DNA of 64,000 nucleotides from Sarcocystis neurona. Taxonomy: Eukaryota > Apicomplexa > Conoidasida > Eucoccidiorida > Sarcocystidae. The position numbers and the translations under genes are program-made. Each line of letters begins with the position of its first letter. Position 1 is the stretch's first letter. Below the pieces are notes generated by a model that was given only the letters and a program-made list of their open reading frames with translations, was not told the DNA's origin and ran no database searches. This document shows, piece after piece, positions 22,001-31,935 of the stretch. The stretch lies in contig KL647291.1 in assembly GCA_000727475.1 (NCBI GenBank), positions 1,801,527 to 1,865,526 on the forward strand. Direction: 5' to 3'.

Positions 22001-23666
22001 GCTCTTGCAGCTGCTGGACTGTTTGTGGACGGCTTGCTGCTGCTGCTCTGGATCTGGTGGTGCTGCTGCCGAGGCCCTCGCACGCTATCGAGACGCGCGT
22101 TTGTGGCTGTTGTCTGCAGAGCCTCTCTGCTGCTGTTGCGGCTGCGGCTGACATTGCCTCTACCGCAGCTACTGCAGTGATTCACGGTATGCCGCGGCGG
22201 CAGCGCCGGTGGTGATACGTTTACTGGCTTCTTCTTCTTTGTCTGCCGCCGTTCACTTTTTGGCGTGGTGATAGGACGCAGACGTATGCTGCTGCTGAGG
22301 CTGCAAGTGCGTCTGCCGGTGCTGCCGCTGTCTGCCTCCGTGTACTGCCGCATCTGCTGCTCGTGCGTGAGTGCGCTTACTCGTCTTTTTCCTCTGCTGC
22401 TGCTGCTGCCGTCTCTGCACGTAGTGCTGCTCCTGTTGCTGCTCGTGCTGTCTCTCCTCTGTTGCGGGCGCTTCTCTGCCTTGCGCTGCTGCTGAACGAA
22501 TGGTGCTGGTGCTGCGGCTGCTGACTCTTCAGATGTACGACAGCATGGCCGCAGCAGCACGGGTGTCGGCGCTGCTGTCGCTGCTGCGTGACAGCTTTCC
22601 TGCGCTGCTTCCGCAGGCGCCTGCGTCCTTCGATCTCGCGCAGTTGCTGCAGGTGCAGCAGGCAGTCAAGCGTCAGGCTCAGCGCACGCCGCAGCAGTTG
22701 CAGACAGGAGCAAAGAGGCAACAGCAGAAGAGACAGGAGGAGCAACAGCAGCAGCAGCATCCAGGCCGCGTGAACACACACGACGCGCAACAGGCACCGC
22801 TGCACGACTTAGCAAAAAAACAGCGGCAGCAGCTTGGGGACGAGCAGCAGCGGCAACAACGAAGCAGGGAAGAGCAAGGCGCGCAGCAACTGGGCTTGGA
22901 AGTGCAACCAGAGAAGAGCCAGGAGGTGGAGGCGCAGCAGGCGCAGCAGCAATCCCTACTAGTGAGGCAGCAGCAGCAGTCTGGTAGTCAGATGCAGCAG
23001 CAGAAACCACCGCAGGAAGTTGTACGAGACCAAAAACAGCACACGAAAAAGGTAGAAGCACTGCAGATGTGGCAGCGAGAGAGGTGTGGTGACAAGCAGT
23101 CTGATGCGGTGCAGCAGACTCGGCAACAGCTGTTTGAGGAGGAAGAAGAGGAAGAGGGAGAGACAAACGAGCACCTGCTGCGTGCAGACGCACAGCAGCA
23201 GTTGGTGCACGCGACGAAGCAAGAGGAAAAAGAGGGAGAGCAACAGCAGCAGCAGAACTTGAAGCAGCGGAAGGGAAAGCAGGCCTCAACGGAAGAGGTG
23301 TCAGAGGCGCAACAGCAGAAGCAGAGCCGGTGGCAGCAGCTACCTGCGTTGAACCAGTCGCAGCAGGGGCAAGGAAAGAACCAGCGTGGAGATAGCGACG
23401 GAGACCAAGGAGCAGAACAGCGCGGGGGGAGAAGACTCCACGGGTCTGAGCCAGCTGGACAGCAGCAGCACGTGCAGCAGGAGCAGCAGCAGCAACAGCG
23501 CGAAGGGAGAGGGACACGCAGAGATCTGCAGCAGCAACGCGAGCGGACGGGAAGGGAACGGCAGCAACAGGAGCAGCGGGCACAGGAAGCTGCGGTGACC
23601 CGCAAGAGGAGTGCGGTGGTCAAAAAGGAACTAACGCATGCGTCTTCCAAGCGGATTAAACGCTGA
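8481..23666 (+). CDS. very large Gln/Ala/Ser-rich protein, multi-exon, unrecognised
   Basis: I join these plus-strand exons into one gene: 8481-9863, 13008-13145, about 15139-16194, 17001-17456, 18413-18817, 19521-19997, parts of 20934-21229, from about 22011, and 22533-23666. Where the frame can be followed, donors and acceptors are GT-AG and phase 0 on both sides (16194/17001, 17456/18413, 18817/19521), which is strong evidence for one transcript. The non-repetitive parts are helical and leucine-rich and resemble a scaffold of helical repeats; this is only an impression. The C-terminus ends in a basic cluster including TRKRSAVVKKE and SSKRIKR, suggesting a nuclear protein. No catalytic motif or named family is recognised. 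The start ATG at 8481 is plausible but the frame is open upstream. Introns are CTG-rich on the coding strand or AT microsatellite. It could still be two adjacent genes. Confidence 0.5.
11364..11680 (+). repeat. 119-bp tandem minisatellite, over two copies
   Basis: The segment containing TGCTTGCGATTGGTGCTCC recurs 119 bp apart (GCGAT at 11396 and 11515), with nearly identical sequence between and a partial third unit to about 11680. The period is not a multiple of three, so the repeat cannot have expanded as in-frame coding sequence. It lies in a CTG-rich putative intron of the large plus-strand gene. Confidence 0.8.
13008..13145 (+). CDS. internal exon candidate of the large plus-strand gene
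   Basis: Between a CTTAG acceptor (exon start 13008) and a GCG|GTACGC donor (end 13145) the plus strand reads 46 codons, with varied peptide PGALHLFRCCPSPNGSFELE then TVLRA. It begins and ends in phase 0. The region immediately upstream (12625-13007) also shows natural peptide in shifting frames, for example RTYPAAACAVRTLLVNTSAA, so at least one further exon precedes it, with unresolved boundaries. Confidence 0.4.
14757..14828. repeat. 36-bp tandem duplication
   Basis: The block containing CCGGTGGCGTTGACATGCTG is repeated 36 bp apart (CGGT at 14771 and 14807) with near identity. It lies in CTG-rich DNA between candidate exons of the large plus-strand gene. Confidence 0.8.
15139..16194 (+). 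CDS. internal exon of the large plus-strand gene
   Basis: This open stretch contains the most ordinary peptide of the gene: MNVGELLLQPGERFEKRLQL, then IRSSYLQGSAYDAFVKARTN and LRQRLHSPVFRAAFTALAEQ, followed by AVRELFFFIVSDRVQTCVEL. A Gln/Arg/Glu-rich tract and the ending LPFMCLPNASEFLQ complete it. The donor CAG|GTACAA follows 16194 and leaves phase 0. The 5' boundary is uncertain; 15139 is the first ATG of the frame and the true acceptor may lie between 15139 and about 15350. The helical composition suggests a repeat scaffold, but no family is recognised. Confidence 0.5.
17001..17456 (+). CDS. internal exon of the large plus-strand gene
   Basis: The exon follows the acceptor CCCGCTGCAG (start 17001) and reads RPRVPLLRDPVSLCVQREEL then QSVLLPLGAVVERQQQLLNM. 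After an Ala-rich spacer it continues DEIKCAANLLLRCIDQQLFN to IE before the donor GTAGAG at 17457. Both ends are phase 0 and agree with the neighbouring exons ending at 16194 and starting at 18413. No family is recognised. Confidence 0.5.
18260..18335 (+). repeat. 24-bp tandem repeat, three copies
   Basis: GTTGCCGTCNTTTGCTGCTG recurs at 18264, 18288 and 18312. In one plus frame it reads as an octapeptide repeat (LPSFAAAx). The surrounding sequence behaves as the intron between 17456 and 18413, so the octapeptide may never be translated. Confidence 0.75.
18413..18817 (+). CDS. internal exon of the large plus-strand gene
   Basis: A strong acceptor (TTTCCTCTCCAG) ends at 18412 and a strong donor (GAT|GTAAGC) follows 18817. 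The 135 codons between are phase 0 at both ends. They read GELPIALPAACSC, then Ser/Asn/Gln-rich sequence and AFLAAQAGTPELTAPRTDKS. The coding strand is CAG/AGC-rich, unlike the CTG-rich DNA just upstream. This exon links the 15-17 kb and 19.5-23.7 kb parts of the gene. Confidence 0.5.
18880..19200. repeat. AT-rich microsatellite, intronic
   Basis: (TA)n and TACATA repeats fill the middle of the proposed intron 18818-19520. Confidence 0.7.
19521..19997 (+). CDS. internal exon of the large plus-strand gene
   Basis: After an ATTAG acceptor the frame reads QQQRAALAAAGSVPHACSLA then STWDGVAQESGEVAEKGNLW and TALVDAAVTFCMQQQ, a helical-looking segment. It continues through a Glu/Gln/Arg-rich tract to GPWRFPAVDLFGVFVAVRMQ, and ends at an ACG|GTAGGC donor after 19997. 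The exon is 159 codons, phase 0 at both ends, matching the donor at 18817. Confidence 0.5.
20180..20600. repeat. AT-rich microsatellite, intronic
   Basis: (TA)n and three copies of a GTGTATACACATATAT-type unit (about 20501-20550) within a putative intron. Confidence 0.7.
20934..21229 (+). CDS. two short candidate exons of the large plus-strand gene
   Basis: From a CTCCAG acceptor the plus strand reads LLARLLLLPLPVQLRRYVVA to CCGPQ near 21008. From a GCTGCAG acceptor at 21071 it reads AVQQVLQEWQQTG, then Ala-rich sequence and RRLLLSLHRELQQ before a GTAGGT donor at 21230. The second is 53 codons, phase 0. The junction between the two is not resolved because the first donor looks phase 1. A leucine-rich helical character continues from the previous exons. 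Confidence 0.3.
21240..21700. repeat. AT-rich microsatellite, intronic
   Basis: Dense TATACATATA and GTATAC repeats in the proposed intron after 21229. Confidence 0.7.
22011..22140 (+). CDS. candidate exon of the large plus-strand gene, 3' end unresolved
   Basis: A CTCTTGCAG acceptor opens a phase-0 frame reading LLDCLWTACCCC, then GGAAAEALARYRDARLWLLS and AEPL, before a stop near 22150. A donor must lie before the stop but several weak GT sites compete. Phase agrees with the donor at 21229. Confidence 0.3.
22533..23666 (+). CDS. last exon of the large plus-strand gene, Gln-rich with basic tail
   Basis: The exon follows a CTTCAG acceptor and opens MYDSMAAAARVSALLSLLRD then SFPALLPQAPASFDLAQLLQ, a clear helical segment. 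A roughly 300-residue Gln/Glu/Arg-rich tract follows, with an acidic EEEEEEE patch. It ends with basic sequence containing TRKRSAVVKK and SSKRIKR before TGA at 23664-23666, a good nuclear localisation signal candidate. If the upstream exons are not joined, ATG 22533 could itself start a smaller Gln-rich gene. No family is recognised. Confidence 0.55.
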   Translation: MYDSMAAAARVSALLSLLRDSFPALLPQAPASFDLAQLLQVQQAVKRQAQRTPQQLQTGAKRQQQKRQEEQQQQQHPGRVNTHDAQQAPLHDLAKKQRQQLGDEQQRQQRSREEQGAQQLGLEVQPEKSQEVEAQQAQQQSLLVRQQQQSGSQMQQQKPPQEVVRDQKQHTKKVEALQMWQRERCGDKQSDAVQQTRQQLFEEEEEEEGETNEHLLRADAQQQLVHATKQEEKEGEQQQQQNLKQRKGKQASTEEVSEAQQQKQSRWQQLPALNQSQQGQGKNQRGDSDGDQGAEQRGGRRLHGSEPAGQQQHVQQEQQQQQREGRGTRRDLQQQRERTGRERQQQEQRAQEAAVTRKRSAVVKKELTHASSKRIKR

Positions 23667-24460
23667 GAAGACGCAGCAGCAGCATCAGCCTCAGCTTTGT
23701 CACCGCCAAGGCAGTGGCAGCTGCCGCAGCACCGCAGACCCTACCTGCTACGTACTACGTATATATGTACCTACACGTACGTATGTAGCTGCGGCTGCCG
23801 CAGCAGCGCAGCATGACTTACCAGTCATGACCTACTACGTACGATATGTATGTGTGTGTTTTTGTACGAATGTATATCTGTATGTATATATATATATATA
23901 TATGTGTATACTGCTGCAGCTGCTGCAGCAGCGCAGAACGACTCATCAGTGTTTAGCCACACGTATGACGTGTATATATATGTTGCTGCAACCACCCAAG
24001 CAGCGCAGCACGACTCCCGAGTTTTTGCCTAAGGAATCTGTGTATATACGTATGTACCTGATTATATATATATATATATATTAAGTGTCCATAATATATA
24101 TATATATGTGTATGTGCGAAACGGTATGCTCATGTGTGGGGCATGGTGTGGCGTGTGTACTGTGGAAGTGCGTGCGCGTAAGTGTGCTCCAATGTGGGTG
24201 GCATAGTGTTTCCATGAGATGCGCGCCCGCATGCGGTTACGTGCAGTTCCTTCTTCTCTTGGCGATTTTTTACAAGGTGTACATGCGTAGACTTATTCTT
24301 AGGTGCGTGCGTCTTTTCTTCACGTGCGAAACTTCTGCGCATATGCTCGTGTCCTACAGAAGTGTAGTACCTAACAGAAGAGCGTGGTCTGCATGCCAGC
24401 ATACGAGTAGTATATACATATATATACATATATATATATATGTACGCACACGTGTAGGAA
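23667..24460. repeat. AT-rich microsatellite beyond the large plus-strand gene
   Basis: (TA)n and TATG repeats around 23750-24130 and again 24390-24460, with short CAG patches between. This is the start of the spacer between the plus-strand gene ending at 23666 and RAD17, whose stop is at 26747. The genes converge, so both 3' untranslated regions should lie here. Confidence 0.6.
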
Positions 24461-25101
24461 GTGGGCAGCAAAGATATGACGCTGCATACAGAGGTGTGGC
24501 AGCGGAGAAGTTGAAGTGGGCTGAGGAACTGTTTGCCGGTGCAATTTGCCCTCTGTAGTGGACGCGACGGGGTGGTAGCTGAGGCGCGGGTACTGGGGCA
24601 GCCGTTCGCTCGCCGTGCTGCTGCTTTGCTACTGTAAATGGGAATTTGATGATACTGCTGCTGGGATCGAAGGATATGCCGCCCTCGCGGCGACGAGACC
24701 TGTTGCTGCTGCTGCTGCTGCTCGAGCATGGCTCAGTGTCTCGGAGAGCTGCCGTGTTGCCTGCGGTAGTAGTGCCAAAGATTGTTGCTGCTCCGTGCGC
24801 GAAGTTTGCCGCGACCCCGCGTCCGTAGCACGCAAATGCTGCTGCAGCCCCCGCTACTGCTAACGACATGTGTTCGGTGCTACACACAGCAGCCGTCGTT
24901 GCTGCTGTTGCAGCTCTTTTCGCTAGCGTAGGGCGCTACGTCTGCTCTATCTGGTCGCTTGACCCACTTCCTACGTTGCTGGCTATCGCTCTTCGCTGCC
25001 GCTGCTGCTTGGGCTGCAGCAATATTTGACGAGGGGAATAAACAGGTCCTCGCCCGGCAACCGCAGTGTCACCGGTGGCTGTTAGAGTAGTAATAGTGTA
25101 A

Positions 25102-25726
25102 GTGTCATCAATTTGCTATAGTCGATGTCGCTGCCACAGCCGGTGCCGCTCGCTCCACACTATTTCACGATGTGCTGCACGCTCGGCGGCTAGCAGCACG
25201 CTAGTGAATGTTGCCAAGCAGTGGGGAGTAGGGATCTCCGGCGTGCTGCGAGCAGGCGTAGAAAGAGCTAACAGATGCAGCGGGGCTACTAGCCATGGAA
25301 GCTACCAGCAGAACAGCATGCAGCAACGACAGAGCGCAACGGCACGGAACCACTACAGGAGCAATAAGCGATGGCAGGAGCTGCTAGCAGCACGGAGCAC
25401 CAGCAGCATGCAGCAGAGAGGTGCAAGAGAAAAAGGTAGTGGTCACAACAACAGAGCTAGCAGGTCAGCTGGGGGGAAGTGCATTCAGCAGACACCTCCT
25501 AGCAAACGCTACCAGCAGCGACACCGGCAGCGGCGATCACTTTCTACTAGGACAACGGAGTAGCAGCACTCTCGAAAACTGCGGCGACAGCAGCGTCTCA
25601 TATTACCAGCCCTGCGGGGGCACTTTTGGCGAACAGGAGCATCTACACCAACAGCAGCTGTGGAGGTTCCGCGGAGCAGCTGCTGGTGCTTCTGCGGGCA
25701 GGCGGGCAACAGAACAGAACGTTTAG
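25102..25726 (+). CDS. candidate two-exon gene, unrecognised
   Basis: In one plus frame, 25102-25563 reads varied peptide such as TLVNVAKQWGVGISGVLRAG. In another frame, after a GCTAG near 25390, the strand reads KVVVTTTELAGQLGGSAFSR then HLLANATSSDTGSGDHFLLG and YYQPCGGTFGEQEHLHQQQL up to a stop at 25726. Both segments have ordinary composition, so short exons in different phases are plausible. It lies in the convergent spacer between two large genes and may be spurious. Confidence 0.3.
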
Positions 25727-25925
25727 GATAAACGGCAGCAGCAGAGTTGCTGCAAGACCACGGACTGAGAGTGTGCAACATCCATACGGAAGCCATAAGT
25801 TTTACCTGTAGCCGCACACGTCGAAATCCTTACCTCCATCGTGTACCTCACTGCAGCGGAGTTTGCTACTGTGAAAGCACCTCAAAGAGTACCCGCGCAC
25901 GTACATGCACGGACACACTCGTTCG

Positions 25926-26700
25926 TCAGCACTGCGGTGTACGTACACCCGAAGACACAGTTGCGGACCGGCGGCACAGACGCAACGAGAAGGTATCGAC
26001 AGCACATGCGCAGCACACCCGTGACTGTCTGCCGTACGTCACTCCAACACAAATGCACAGGCTAACGTTTCTCACTGTGTCACCACTGCTACTGCTTCTG
26101 GAGCTGCCTGCTACGCGTGCCGCACATGCTGCTGCAGCTGCGACTGCTCGAGTTCCCCCCGCGAAGTCGACTGCTGCTTCAAATCTGCTACACATGCTGG
26201 TGATGTCGCTCTGTCCCCCTGCTAATGCTGCTACTGCCACGGTTTGACAGATTTCTGCTCTTCCTCCTCCTACGCGTGCAGCAGCTCTCTCGCCTGGTGC
26301 TACATCCGTTGCTGCCGCCTTCGCTGCCGTTCCAGCAGCTCGCCGAGTCGTTGCTACCTCCATTTATCCAACGCTCAGACAACAGTGTTTCCCCTATTGA
26401 TGACTCTGGCTGTGTGTGTGTTGCTCTTCCTTCTTCTCTAGTTCTGTCTCTAAGACAGCTGCTCTCTACGCTGCAGCTGCGACCGCTGCTTCTCCCAGAC
26501 ACTTGCTGCGTATGACGCCGTCTTCACTTTCTCCCGTCCTTCTGCCACTGCTGCGGTTTTCGCACTTGCTGCTGCGCCTGCTGCCGGCGCCTCTGTTGCA
26601 GTGGTTTGCCGGTGCAAAGCAGGGGCTGCTCTGTTGCATAGCAGTATCCCGTGCATGGGGGCGGCTGCAACTTCTGCCACGTGAAGAACTATAGACACTT
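25926..26700. other. spacer with competing Ala/Leu-rich frames
   Basis: Both strands are open. The minus strand reads the more natural peptide, for example ICQTVAVAALAGGQSDITSM and KVKTASYAASVWEKQRSQLQ, which could be short exons of a gene just downstream of the RAD17 stop. A 14-bp palindrome lies at 25936-25949. No feature can be assigned with confidence. Confidence 0.2.
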
Positions 26701-26746
26701 ACTGCTCCGAACAAGTCGTGAATCATCCGGCTTTCTTACACTAATC

Positions 26747-29700
26747 CTAGTCGCTAATGTGGTCCTCCTCATCGGTTTCACTCTCCTCCTGCATCTGCTC
26801 CTGCGCCCGATACCTACCCAGCCCCTGCAGCTGCTGGCGGCATTGCCCTGGCTGTTGGATCTGCTCCTGTGGGGAGCGACTGTGGAGAGCTGCACAGCAA
26901 CAGAACGAAGAAAGGCGCGCGAGACCGGATGCGACGTTCTCTTCCGTCGGTAGCTTGACGAACGCCTCCTCTCCACATGCTGCTGCTCGAATTTCTTCCG
27001 CTTCTTCTTGTTCCTCAAGCAGATTTTCTTCTGCTTCTGTGCTTGAAAAAACTCTTCCAGTCTCAGCAGCGTCACGTTGCTCCAGGACGCTGTCTCTATT
27101 GATTCTGTAGCTGTTGCTGGTGCCTTGGGACCGGTGAACCTGTTTTCCGCACACCTGCAGCTGCTGCAGCAGCGGCGCTTCCACGTCACGCAGGAAACGC
27201 ATGCAGCCGTCACTCAACAAGAAACTCCGTAGTGCGGGCGGCTGCCTGCTGCTCTGCCCTTGGCATACAGTTCCTGCTGAACTGCTGTTGGTGCTGCTAC
27301 TCGGACTTGCGTGTGACCCTCCGCACTGCTGTGGCTGCTGCCACCGATGTTGCTGCTGCTGGTGCTGCGACTGCTGCCGGAGGAGGAGCAGCTGTTGCCC
27401 CCGTGGCTGCTGCAGTCGGTCCTGCGTCCCCTGATGCTTCTGCTGCCGCAGTCGCTCCAGCAGGGTGACATGGGGCAGCACCTCCGTAAAAAATCGAGAG
27501 GGAGCCAATCCAAGTACGCCGTCAACTATCTTGGAAGCTGTTATGGCGGCCGTGCTGCACGTGCAAATACCTACGCCTGTTGTTTCCCCTCGCGGTCTTG
27601 CGCCCGCTACCGCATGCGCAGCTGCTGCTGCTGCTCCGGCTGCTGCTCCTGCAGCGAAGTCACCAGCACGCCATACAGTCAGCGGCTTGGGAAGCTCTGG
27701 TTGCTGCTGCTGTTCGCGGACTACGGCAGCAGACCATTCCTCCTTTACCGGCACGTACGACCCGCCTGTCTGCTGGTTGCGAGGCTGCGCCGACAACTGT
27801 TCTCTCCATACGGGAGGGCTCAGCCGCCGTTGACGCTGCTGCTGCCGGTCGTGCTGCTGCTGCAGCTGCATCTGTCGCGGCGGTTGTTGCTGCTGCTCGG
27901 GTTGCTGCTGTTGATAATGTTGTGTCTGTCGCTGTTGCTGTTGCTGCTGCATCTGCGGCTGTCGCGGCTGCCCTTCCGTTTGCACGCAGTTCATCTTCTT
28001 TGCTGTTGAAGAAGTAACGCAAGGTAGGCAGCGCAGCCTAAAAGTGTCTTCACTCTTGCTGCTGCTGCTGTCCCGCGTTGTGGGAACGAAGGGAGTTTCG
28101 TGTTGCGTCCACTGCCGCTGAGCTAGCCGATTCGGCGATTGGTTCTGCTGCTGTAGCTGCTTTGCCTGAGTGGCGTATACACCCTCCCACTGGTGCTGCA
28201 GCTGCTGCGCACGCTGAAGCCCTTCCTGCTCTTGCTGCTTGTGCACCTTTACCGGCGAGTCCATGTCCTGCTGCTGCTGCAGCTGCGCACGCAAAGACGA
28301 CATTTGCGGGTGACGCCGAGACTGCGGCGTAGCACTGAGAGGCTCCCCCACACCCGGTCGGTACTGTGGCACCTCACCTCGGGCCTGCGGCCACTGCTGC
28401 TGCTGCTGCCAGTGCCGCTGGGGCTGCTGCTGTGAGTGCTCCTGCTGCAAGTACTGCTGCTGCAAGCGCTGATGGTGGGGCGATTGCGGCCCCAGCTGCG
28501 GATGTTGCTGTTTCCTGCGCTGCTGCTGCTGTTGTGAGTGCTGCTGCTGCGAATGCTGCTGCTGTGCGTGCTGTTGCTGTCTGCGCTGCTGCTGCTGCCA
28601 ATGCTGCTGCTGCTGCTGCCAGTGCTGCTGGTGCTGCTGTTGTGAGCCCTGCGGCGTTTGCTGCGGGTGCTGCTGTTGCCTCCGCTCCTGTTGCTGCTGA
28701 AAGCACTGTTGCTGCTGCGACTGTTGCTGCTCGTCCGAGTGCTGCTGCTGTGGATGCTGCAGAGGGAGCTCCGAGAACTGAGCGAGGGGCTGCTGCTTCT
28801 GCTGCTCGCTCTGCAATTGTTGGTGCCGCTGCAGTCTCTGAAGCTGCTGCTGTCGCTCTTCCGACTGCCCGTGTTGTTCATTGCTCGGATGCTGGTGCTG
28901 CTGATGTACCTGTTGCACCGTTTGTTGCTGCTGCAACGCTTGCCGCTGCTGCACCGGTAGGGCGGGGGCCTGGCTGAAGGCCGGTCGCCCAGCCGCTGCT
29001 GCACGCCCTGCAGTCCTCTCCTGATGAGCAGTGTCTCTGCTAGTCCACCTTGTATCTCTGCCTAGGTGCACCTCCTCGAGTCGCTCATTTTGTTGCAGTA
29101 GGGAAGTCCCTTGCTGTGGCTTCTGCAGTTGCTGCGCAGACGGATGATACAGCTGCTTTTGGACCTCTCCCTGCTGCTGCTGGTGAGACGCTTGCGCAGG
29201 CCGCAGCTGCGAGTACTGCTGCTGGCGCTGCCAGCTGCGCATCGGTTCCTCCTGCTGTGTAGGGGCGTGCTGCTGCTGCTCAGAAGGACGCAGCTGCTGC
29301 TGCTGTTGCGGTGGCTGCGTATGCCGGGGCACCTGCTGCTGCTGCTGCAGCTGGTGGTACTGGACCTGCTGCTGCTGTTGCCCGATGCGCTGCCGCTGCT
29401 GGTGACGCGGAGACGCATACCCTAGAAGGTGATCATGCGGCTGCTGTTGCTGCGTGGAGCGCTGGTACTGCTCAGGCTGCTGCTGACGGACGTCCTCCTG
29501 CGCCTGCCGCATCCACTGCTGCTGCGCCTGCTGCTGTGCCTGTCGCACCTCCTCCTGTCCGTCGAGCTGCTGTTCCCACTGCTGCTGCTGATGCGCTTGC
29601 TGCTGCTGATGCGCTTGCTGCTGCTGATGCGCTTGCTGCTGCGAATGTTCTTGCTGTTGCTGGTGCAGCAGCAGCTGCTGCTGCTGCAGTTGCTGCTGCA

Positions 29701-31935
29701 GTTGCTGCTGCTGACGGCGGAGCGATTGCTGTACGACGTTCGGTTGCTGGGCGCCTGCAGAAGGTCCCTGAGCCACGGCATAACTCTGCTGGAGGTGGCC
29801 TTGCGAATTTTCCCATTGCGACTGCTGCTGACTGAGCTGCTGTTGCTGGTCAAGTCGAGATGCTGAACGCTGTTTCTGTTGTGGTGGCAGGCAAGCTAGC
29901 TGCTGCACCTGGTAGACACCCGTCGGATAAGGCTGCTTCTGCTGCAACTGCGGCTGACACGTTGCCTGCCCGAAGTCTGGCTCGTGCACGTGCTGCTCCC
30001 CCGGGGACGAGGTCCGCTCCTGCTGCTGCACCTGCTGCTGGGGCTGGTCGCGCTGCTGCAGCTGTTGCCGCTGCGACTGCTGTACCTGCAGCAAGTGCAG
30101 TTGCAGCACTTCCAGCTGCCCCAGTCGCTGCAGCTCATGCACCTGGCGGTGCTCACACTGTTGCTGCTGGTGCTGGTCGCGGTGCTGCTGCTGTTGAGGC
30201 TGTTGCTGCAGGTAAGCTAGCTGCGGCTCGCCCTGCTGCCGCTGCTGCCACTCTTCGTGCTGCTGCTGCTGCACACTCTCTCGCTGCCGTGTCTGCTGCG
30301 TTTGGTGCCGCAGGTGGAGCTGCTGCAGCGGGGTTATCTGTTGCTGTTGCGGCGGTACCTGCAGCTGCTGCAGAGGGAGTCCCTGTTGCAAGCAGGCCTG
30401 CCGGTGCTGTTGCTTCCTCGTGAGCCCAGTGTGCTGCTGCAGCACCCGCAGCAGCAACTGCTGTGTCTCCTGGCAGTAGAGTTTCCACAGCAGCGACCGC
30501 CGCGTCACCTTCTCTTTCGCCGCGCTATGAAGACTTCTGCGGAAGGCGAAGAAGAATCTGCCGCTGCCTGTGCTCCCGCAGTCCCCCGAGCCACCGCCGG
30601 TGCGTCTTGAGGAGGTATGGCTGCTGGACCAGCTGCTGCTGCTACCACTCCTGGAGAAACTGCTGCTACAGCTGCCGCCGAAGGCGGATCTGCTGCCGTG
30701 CCAACTGCTGTTTCTGCTACTGCTGCTGTCCCCGGGGTTGCTGAGGCTAGGGGAGCATGGGTGGGTATTGCTGTCGAGAATCCCACGTGCAGTCACCACA
30801 AGCTGCAGCCACTCCAGCTGTTGCGCGTGTCGCCCTGCCGTGAAGTTTTCTGCGTCTGCTGCTGCTTCCGCCGCGGTTCCGAGGAAGGACGCTGCTGCGG
30901 CGGGTCCGGAGAGAGGTCCCCCTGCAGTCGAAAATGTAGCATCAGCAAAGGCGAAGTGCGCGGCTGCTGCTGCTGCGTCGTCCGCATCGCTAAAGAAAAA
31001 CACGTAGTTCTGCAGGAGCAGCAGCAGCAGCACGTGGCCGTCTACCGCGGCGTGCTGCTGCAGCACCTGCTCTGGTAGAAAGTAAAGTGCCGGCCGCGAC
31101 GCCTTCTGCTGTAGCAGCGGCCAAGGCACGTGTCCCGCGCTCCCTTCGCCCCCCCTTCCTGCTGCTCCCTTTGTTCTTCCTCTTCTTTGTACGTTTGCCG
31201 CTGTTCGCGCTTCATGCGCAACTCCTGCTGCTGTGGTCAATATCTCGCATCTATCGAACACACCTTCTCCTCTCCACGTCGCTGCTGCTGCTGCTGCTCT
31301 TGCTAGTCTTGTCGCCTGTGCACCACCACCCCCGTCTCTGCTTCCTTCAGCTGCAGCGGCACTCCTGCTTCCCTCGGCTGTTCTTGCTGCGTCCCCTTCC
31401 GTTGCTGCTGCCCTTCCAGCCCTCGATGCTGCTGGCAACGAGCTCTCCACTGCTGCCGCTGCTGCTGTTGCTGGAGTCGCTGCCGTGCTCTCTGGCCGCA
31501 GCTGTGACAACCGTGCTGCAGCAGAGAGAACGGCGCGTGCGTGCACCTGGTGCTGCGACAGCTTCTTTTGCTCTGCAGCAGCAGCAGGAACGGCAGTGGC
31601 GTGGTCTGAGGTAGCAGCTGCTGCTGCTTCGCATATGAGCTTGCTGGGGGCGTCGCCTGTCTCCGTCGCTGTTTTCTGCATGCGTGGTTGTGCTGCATTG
31701 CGCGCCGGGGCTGCGGCGCATGCAGCTGCTGCAGCGGAGAAACTAAAACCCCACGCGGCTGTTGCGACGGCAGCAGCAACCGGCCTCTGCCGCTCCAGCT
31801 CCTCCGCCTGGCGCTCAATAAAAGAGTTAGGAAGTTCCGCTCCTCCGTTCTCCTCTTCCTGCTGCAGCTGCTGCGGTACACCCGGGCACGACGCAGGGTC
31901 GATCGCCAGATGCCACAGGAAGCTGCTGCACAAAC
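26747..31935 (-). CDS. RAD17: RAD17 C-terminal exon region with about 900-residue Gln-rich insertion
   Basis: The proposed acceptor (GCTGCTGCAG, exon start 31935) gives GLCSSFLWHLAIDPASCPG, in phase with the donor at 33309. An Ala-rich part follows, then the Rad17 block PEQVL...LLQNYVFFFSDADD. A likely small intron (from about 30797 to 30572) removes a Ser-rich stretch and joins QQLEWLQL to GSGRFFFAFRRSLH. From about 30450 to 27700 the frame is mostly Gln with His, Leu, Pro and Arg. It then returns to conserved-type sequence (KIVDGVLGLAPSRFFTEVLP, PALRSFLLSDGCMRFLRDVE) and ends in SETDEEDHISD. The reading frame stays open throughout despite dense repeats, which supports translation of the insertion. 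Confidence 0.75.

Noticed and set aside
22666..23583. Minus-strand Ala/Pro/Ser frame of 305 codons
   Set aside because: It is the antisense shadow of the Gln-rich last exon on the plus strand, which has the better N-terminus and basic tail.
28366..30423. Plus-strand Ala-rich frames over the RAD17 Gln tract
   Set aside because: They are antisense readings of CAG codons (CTG read as GCT). The minus frame is continuous with conserved RAD17 sequence.
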